From GCA-002727735 sp038134525 (GTDB lineage: Bacteria; Bacteroidota; Bacteroidia; Flavobacteriales_D; Parvicellaceae): a stretch of 36,366 bases of DNA. Each line of letters opens with the position of its first letter. Positions within the stretch are counted from its first letter, which is position 1. The notes beneath the pieces are model-generated. The model ran no database searches, was not told the DNA's origin, and was given only the letters and a program-made list of their open reading frames with translations. Below, piece by piece: positions 32,596 through 36,366 of this stretch. Where the stretch lies: positions 1 through 36,366 of the forward strand of contig JAYPVI010000020.1 of assembly GCA_038134525.1 (NCBI GenBank), given 5' to 3'. A program made the translations under genes and the position numbers.

Positions 32596-33585
32596 TTAAA
32601 AACTAAAACTGTTAGTATTACCATAGTAAGTTGTGCCTGATGCATCTGTTAAATAAGCTCTATAATAGTAGGTAAAGCCAGGCGATACTTGAATACTTGA
32701 ATTATAAGTTCCTACACTTGATGCTGTACCTAATGTAGTCACATTTGCATTTAAATCAGGACTACTATTAGTTGTAGACCAACAATGACCATGTTGAACA
32801 ATATTGAGTACACCTGTTTCAGTGATATCTCCTACAAGCACTGCATTATTTCCTGAAATAAAATAATTGTTGGTAGTCAATGTTGGTGTTGTAATCAACT
32901 TCGAATATTCTGGTCCATATTTTACAACTATATTTTCCTCCGGGGTACCTTCTAAACCATTAGAAACTTTCATATAACTTCTAACAGATAACATTTGACC
33001 CTGTATTAAATTTAAAATTGGGCTAGTAAAAATTGAATCTGAAGTAAGGTTAGTAAATGTCGATTTTGTATCACTAATATTTGGAGATCCTGTGTAATTC
33101 CAACAATGTCCATACTCTTGAATTAAAAGAGAGCCAACACCCGTTATTTCAGATGAAATATTTAAATTATATTGATCTGGGTAATAGGTTTCATTAGATG
33201 ATAAGTTAATATCTACTGTGGAATTTAAGTAAATAAATTCTTCCTCTCCGTAAAAAACTTCATTATTAGAAACAGCATAAGAACGTACTTTGTAATTTTT
33301 TTGGAATTGTAATCCTTTGGGCGAAGAATAAAATCCACCTTTTTCAGGGTTGTTAATGTTGCCATAGACTACATCATCAATGTAAGGGGTTGTACCTAAT
33401 TTAAGGCAATGACCAAAATCTTGAATGCCATTTGAACTAATGTCAATTATTGTTCCGTTTAATACGACATTGGTACCATTAACTGTAGGAGAATTAGTTA
33501 CAATCTTAGTAATTCGATTAATATCTAATTTTTGACAAGATAAAAATATTGATAATAGCGTAAAATAAGATAAAAAATTTTTCAT
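32596..33585 (-). CDS. Lipoprotein with three Ig/FN3-like repeats
   Basis: This 329-residue protein has a lipoprotein signal ending IFLSC (Cys17). Three repeats follow, each beginning with a GHC motif: FGHCLKLGTTP, YGHCWNYTGSP, HGHCWSTTNSSPD. Each ends with an aromatic strand such as YYYRAYLTDASGTTYYGN. These 'GHCWS' beta modules are frequent in Bacteroidota surface lipoproteins. It directly precedes caspase 3 (1 nt between stop and start), so the two are almost certainly co-translated. It could be the caspase's surface anchor or binding partner. Confidence 0.82.
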   Translation of the reverse strand: MKNFLSYFTLLSIFLSCQKLDINRITKIVTNSPTVNGTNVVLNGTIIDISSNGIQDFGHCLKLGTTPYIDDVVYGNINNPEKGGFYSSPKGLQFQKNYKVRSYAVSNNEVFYGEEEFIYLNSTVDINLSSNETYYPDQYNLNISSEITGVGSLLIQEYGHCWNYTGSPNISDTKSTFTNLTSDSIFTSPILNLIQGQMLSVRSYMKVSNGLEGTPEENIVVKYGPEYSKLITTPTLTTNNYFISGNNAVLVGDITETGVLNIVQHGHCWSTTNSSPDLNANVTTLGTASSVGTYNSSIQVSPGFTYYYRAYLTDASGTTYYGNTNSFSF

Positions 33586-33589
33586 TTTG

Positions 33590-33620
33590 CTAAAATACTA
33601 AAATATAATTTCAATTACAA
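33590..33620 (-). promoter_or_regulatory. Possible promoter of the lipoprotein-caspase 3 operon
   Basis: Minus strand TTG (33620-33618), 20 nt, TATTTTAG (33597-33590), one mismatch to TAnnTTTG. It would start transcription next to the ATG at 33585. Confidence 0.3.
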
Positions 33621-33628
33621 GTGTTATT

Positions 33629-36091
33629 TTAATTCTTTAACACCCTCATCCCCTGCTGCTTCTCCCCATATTTCACTACCATTTGATAGACTCCAGATGG
33701 TAAGTTTTCAAGGTTGACTTTATTAGTTGTTTGGGTAATCAATATTTTCCCATTTATATCATACAAAATTACCTCCATTGGACCTTGATAATGCTTAACT
33801 TCTAACGTTATATAGTCAGCTGTGGGATTCGGATATATAGTAACATCACTAGCGTGTTGTTCTACAATTCCATTTGGATTATCTACCCCTCCTGCACAGT
33901 AAATAAATTCGTTCTGAAAAAGGCTGTCTAAACACCCTGTGTTTTTATTTGTTGCAAATAAAGTCACATTATACAATCCGTTATAATTATATAAATGATT
34001 TATAGTTTGACTATTGCTATCTACTGAGCTACCATCTCCAAAATCCCATGTAAAATTGAAATCATTAATGTTAGGTGTAGCGTTAATTAATGAAACAAAG
34101 AATGGAGGTTGTAAATAAACTTGTTGTGTAGTGTTAAAATTAACATTAAAATGATTATTATTAAGAGTTAAGTTCAAGTTGATAGTACTATCGCACCCTG
34201 CAGAATTGTTAATGGTCTGAATGTATGTACCATTTTGTGAATAAATTTGACCGTTCATCATGAAGCTATTACCACAATGAGATACATTTTGAATTGATGT
34301 AGAAGAATTATTTATTATTAAATCTAAAGTTGTGGTATGATTACAACCAACACTATTTGTAGTAATATGTTGTGCAGAATTGTTACTTGAAGTGTAGGTA
34401 TTGCCATCTAACCATGTATAACTGTCACAGGCAACTTGTGTGTCAGTTGTTGAAGTAGAATTATTTATGGTTAAATTTAAATTTACTGTACTATCGCAAC
34501 CATGAATGGTTTGTAAATTAAGTGTGTAAGTTCCTGAGCTAGTAAATGTTTGTCCATTTGAAGCTGTGTAAGAGTCACAAGCGGTTTGAGATGTGTTTGT
34601 TGATGATGTATTATGAATAGTTAAATCTAATGTTACTATACTGTCACAACCACTGGAAGATAATAAATAATAAGTTGCTATATTATTGTTAGTTGTGTAA
34701 GTGTTTCCATCTATCCAAGTATAACTACCACACGCAGTTTGAACATCAGTTGAATATGAAGGTTGACACGAAAACACTCTTGTATGTCCAGCATCAACTC
34801 CATTCCCATCATTTTGAGGACCACCAATGACAATTTTAGTACCCTTACCATTAATCGAAACTGATTTTCCAAATAAATCATAATCAGCTTCCCCATAATG
34901 CAAAGATTCTAAATTCCAATTGTTATTATTATATTTAAAAATATTAGTTATTCCTCTTGATGTTCCTGCAGAATTTGAATTATATGATCCTATTGCAATA
35001 GTAGAACCAGAATTATTAATAGATACAGAATATCCACATTTATCATTTGATGTTAAACCATTTATATCTGTTCCAATTTGTTGAAAATTAGAATCATATA
35101 CTCTTGCTAATCCAGTGCCATATATTATATTGTTGTTTGAACCAGTTACAGGATTAGCTCTTGGTATACCGACTACTATAGTATCCCCCCCATAACTAAT
35201 ATCAACAGAATACCCTAAATTATCGCCTACATTTCCATTACCACTTTGAGAATTAACATATTCTCCAACGCCTCTAATAGAAGATATCCGTTGCCAATCG
35301 TTAGTTGTAAATTCATACAAAGTTGCACTTCCTGCCTTACATCTATTATAACTATAACTACCGCATCCCCCCTGTGTATTAGCATAATATGCTGTTTCTG
35401 AAGCACCAATTACAACTCGATTACCCAAACCATCTAAAGCTACAGAAACACCAAATCTATTTTCCCATGTATTTGTTTGTGGAGTACCAGCTAAAATTTT
35501 TGTCCCTAACACAGACCAAAAAAAGCCATTATAAGAATATATTGAAACCTTACCACTATAGTAAACGGTTGGATACCAAGTATCACCAGGAGAACCAATA
35601 GCCAGTTTATCACCTATTGCATTAAAAGAAACTGAAAAACCACAATTATCATATGGTGACTCTCCATTTATATTCCCACCAACTTGGACCCAGTTTGATC
35701 CATTATACTCATATATTTTAACTTGACCAGCATCAGTTCCACTACCATCATTATAAGGTGCACCCACAGCTATTCGATTACCTGGAGCATTCATAGAAAC
35801 AGAAAAACCAAATTGGTCTCCTGAAGCTTCTCCATTAATATCACTACCTAACTGAAACCAATTATTTCCGTTATATTCATAAATTCTTACATGACCTGCA
35901 CTAAATCCATTACCATCATTATTAGGTGCACCAATAGCTACACGATCTCCTGCAGCGTTCATGGAAACAGATTGTCCGGAGAAATCTCCAGCTGCTTCTC
36001 CGTCAATGTCTTGGCCTAATTGAGTAAACGGAATCTGAGAGAAAATGTAGATTGGAAATAATATAATTATGCAAAATAATGTTCTTTTCAT
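33629..36091 (-). CDS. T9SS-exported adhesin-like protein with FG-GAP-type, Cys-repeat and PKD domains
   Basis: This 820-residue protein has a signal peptide (MKRTLFCIIILFPIYIFSQ). The first 430 residues are repeats of the type GEASGDQFGFSVSMN...RIAVGAPYNDG...GQVKIYEYNGSNW, resembling integrin-like FG-GAP propeller blades. Four repeats of about 45 residues follow, each with a pair of Cys (ACDSYTW...GCDSTVNLNLTI). A PKD domain comes next (FTWDFGDGSS...YNGLYNVTLFAT). The T9SS sorting domain starts at IYPNPTADY and ends RVLKN. It is a large surface or secreted protein. The gene starts 9 nt after the stop of the partial gene to its right. Confidence 0.88.
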   Translation of the reverse strand: MKRTLFCIIILFPIYIFSQIPFTQLGQDIDGEAAGDFSGQSVSMNAAGDRVAIGAPNNDGNGFSAGHVRIYEYNGNNWFQLGSDINGEASGDQFGFSVSMNAPGNRIAVGAPYNDGSGTDAGQVKIYEYNGSNWVQVGGNINGESPYDNCGFSVSFNAIGDKLAIGSPGDTWYPTVYYSGKVSIYSYNGFFWSVLGTKILAGTPQTNTWENRFGVSVALDGLGNRVVIGASETAYYANTQGGCGSYSYNRCKAGSATLYEFTTNDWQRISSIRGVGEYVNSQSGNGNVGDNLGYSVDISYGGDTIVVGIPRANPVTGSNNNIIYGTGLARVYDSNFQQIGTDINGLTSNDKCGYSVSINNSGSTIAIGSYNSNSAGTSRGITNIFKYNNNNWNLESLHYGEADYDLFGKSVSINGKGTKIVIGGPQNDGNGVDAGHTRVFSCQPSYSTDVQTACGSYTWIDGNTYTTNNNIATYYLLSSSGCDSIVTLDLTIHNTSSTNTSQTACDSYTASNGQTFTSSGTYTLNLQTIHGCDSTVNLNLTINNSTSTTDTQVACDSYTWLDGNTYTSSNNSAQHITTNSVGCNHTTTLDLIINNSSTSIQNVSHCGNSFMMNGQIYSQNGTYIQTINNSAGCDSTINLNLTLNNNHFNVNFNTTQQVYLQPPFFVSLINATPNINDFNFTWDFGDGSSVDSNSQTINHLYNYNGLYNVTLFATNKNTGCLDSLFQNEFIYCAGGVDNPNGIVEQHASDVTIYPNPTADYITLEVKHYQGPMEVILYDINGKILITQTTNKVNLENLPSGVYQMVVKYGEKQQGMRVLKN

Positions 36092-36334
36092 ATCATGTTT
36101 TTAATTCTTTAACACCCTCACCCCTTGCTGCTTTTCTCCATATTTCACTACCATTTGATAGGCTCCAGATGGTAAGTTTTCCAGGTTGATTTTAGTAGTT
36201 GTTTGGGTAATCAATATTTTCCCATTTATATCATACAACGTTACTTCCATTGGACCTTGATAATGCTTAACTTCTAACGTTATATAGTCAGCAGTAGGAT
36301 TCGGATATATAGTAACATCACCAGCGTGTTGTTC
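33629..36334 (-). repeat. Duplicated T9SS tail DNA (33629-33862 and 36101-36334)
   Basis: The 234-bp ends of two adjacent genes align without gaps and agree at 220 positions (94%). Most changes are silent. Both include the stop codon and cover the whole sorting domain. Confidence 0.9.
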
Positions 36335-36366
36335 GTTTACACCCGTTGGTGGGTTTTGACCACCTG
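36101..36366 (-). CDS. C-terminal end of another T9SS-exported protein (cut by window edge)
   Basis: The frame is open from the right edge to the TAA at 36103-36101. Visible residues begin QNPPTGVNEQHAGDVT and run through the sorting domain IYPNPTADYITLEVKHYQG to RVLKN. This differs only slightly from the tail of the next gene. The N-terminal part and overall type of the protein are outside the window. It probably forms an operon with the adhesin-like gene 9 nt downstream. Confidence 0.85.
   Translation of the reverse strand, partial: GGQNPPTGVNEQHAGDVTIYPNPTADYITLEVKHYQGPMEVTLYDINGKILITQTTTKINLENLPSGAYQMVVKYGEKQQGVRVLKN

Larger units (their letters stand above)
18948..36366 (+). mobile_element. 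Putative genomic island integrated at tRNA-Pro (left end; right end outside window)
   Basis: The left boundary is the tRNA-Pro 3' half with its natural terminator outside it, followed by a site-specific tyrosine recombinase. No intact tRNA-Pro or second att copy is visible to the right, so the element, if whole, is longer than 17.4 kb. The cargo in view is the exported caspase-like cluster and T9SS adhesins. No conjugation, phage structural or replication genes are seen. The boundary is well supported; how far the element extends is inference. Confidence 0.5.

Overview
The window looks like chromosomal DNA of a marine or aquatic member of the Bacteroidota, most likely Flavobacteriales. The evidence is low GC, three type IX secretion (T9SS) C-terminal sorting domains of the YPNP type, Bacteroidota-style promoters (TTG, about 20 nt, TAnnTTTG), and little sign of Shine-Dalgarno sequences. 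Protein families such as FISUMP, DUF4190, META and SulP fit the same group. The exact genus cannot be read from the sequence.

Left part (1-17,000), mostly core genes. A truncated collagen-like secreted protein (minus strand) is divergent from a small Nudix protein. Next is a clear cobalamin riboswitch leading a secreted beta-propeller protein with a T9SS tail, a candidate BtuG-like B12-capture protein. On the minus strand follow a PAS/PP2C phosphatase, a SulP anion transporter with a large hydrophilic insert, a small membrane protein, and a compact four-gene ligase-associated DNA-repair cassette (pdeM, Lhr-type helicase, ATP-dependent ligase, MBL-fold exonuclease) with a CoA-binding-fold gene upstream. 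META-domain, DUF4190 and phospholipase D-type lipoprotein genes follow on the plus strand.

Junction (17,000-19,150). A fragment of a tyrosine recombinase gene, an ECF sigma factor with a tiny membrane-protein partner, and a two-repeat secreted protein precede an integration boundary. The boundary holds the 3' half of a tRNA-Pro(GGG) gene with its terminator (minus strand), several inverted repeats, a perfect 11-3-11 palindrome, and then an intact tyrosine recombinase. The natural reading is that a genomic island starts at about 18,948 and runs past the right edge, because no intact tRNA-Pro lies to the right in this window.

Right part (19,150-36,366), the putative island cargo. It is dominated by a cluster of exported proteins built from shared modules. 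Three caspase-like (peptidase C14) proteins have different N-terminal regions but the same catalytic domain and the same W-x-x-W C-terminal tail. An HtrA/trypsin-like protease sits in an operon with a FlgT/DUF4384-like protein and an LPP20-like lipoprotein. Three small exported proteins carry a common 'SGD...WDVL...GD' beta module that is also at the N-terminus of one caspase. A repeat lipoprotein and two T9SS-exported adhesin-like proteins complete the set. Essentially every product has a signal peptide, so this would be an envelope or extracellular caspase-trypsin system, unlike the cytoplasmic caspase systems usually described in bacterial defence. Its function is not known from the sequence; this is the most promising candidate for something undescribed.
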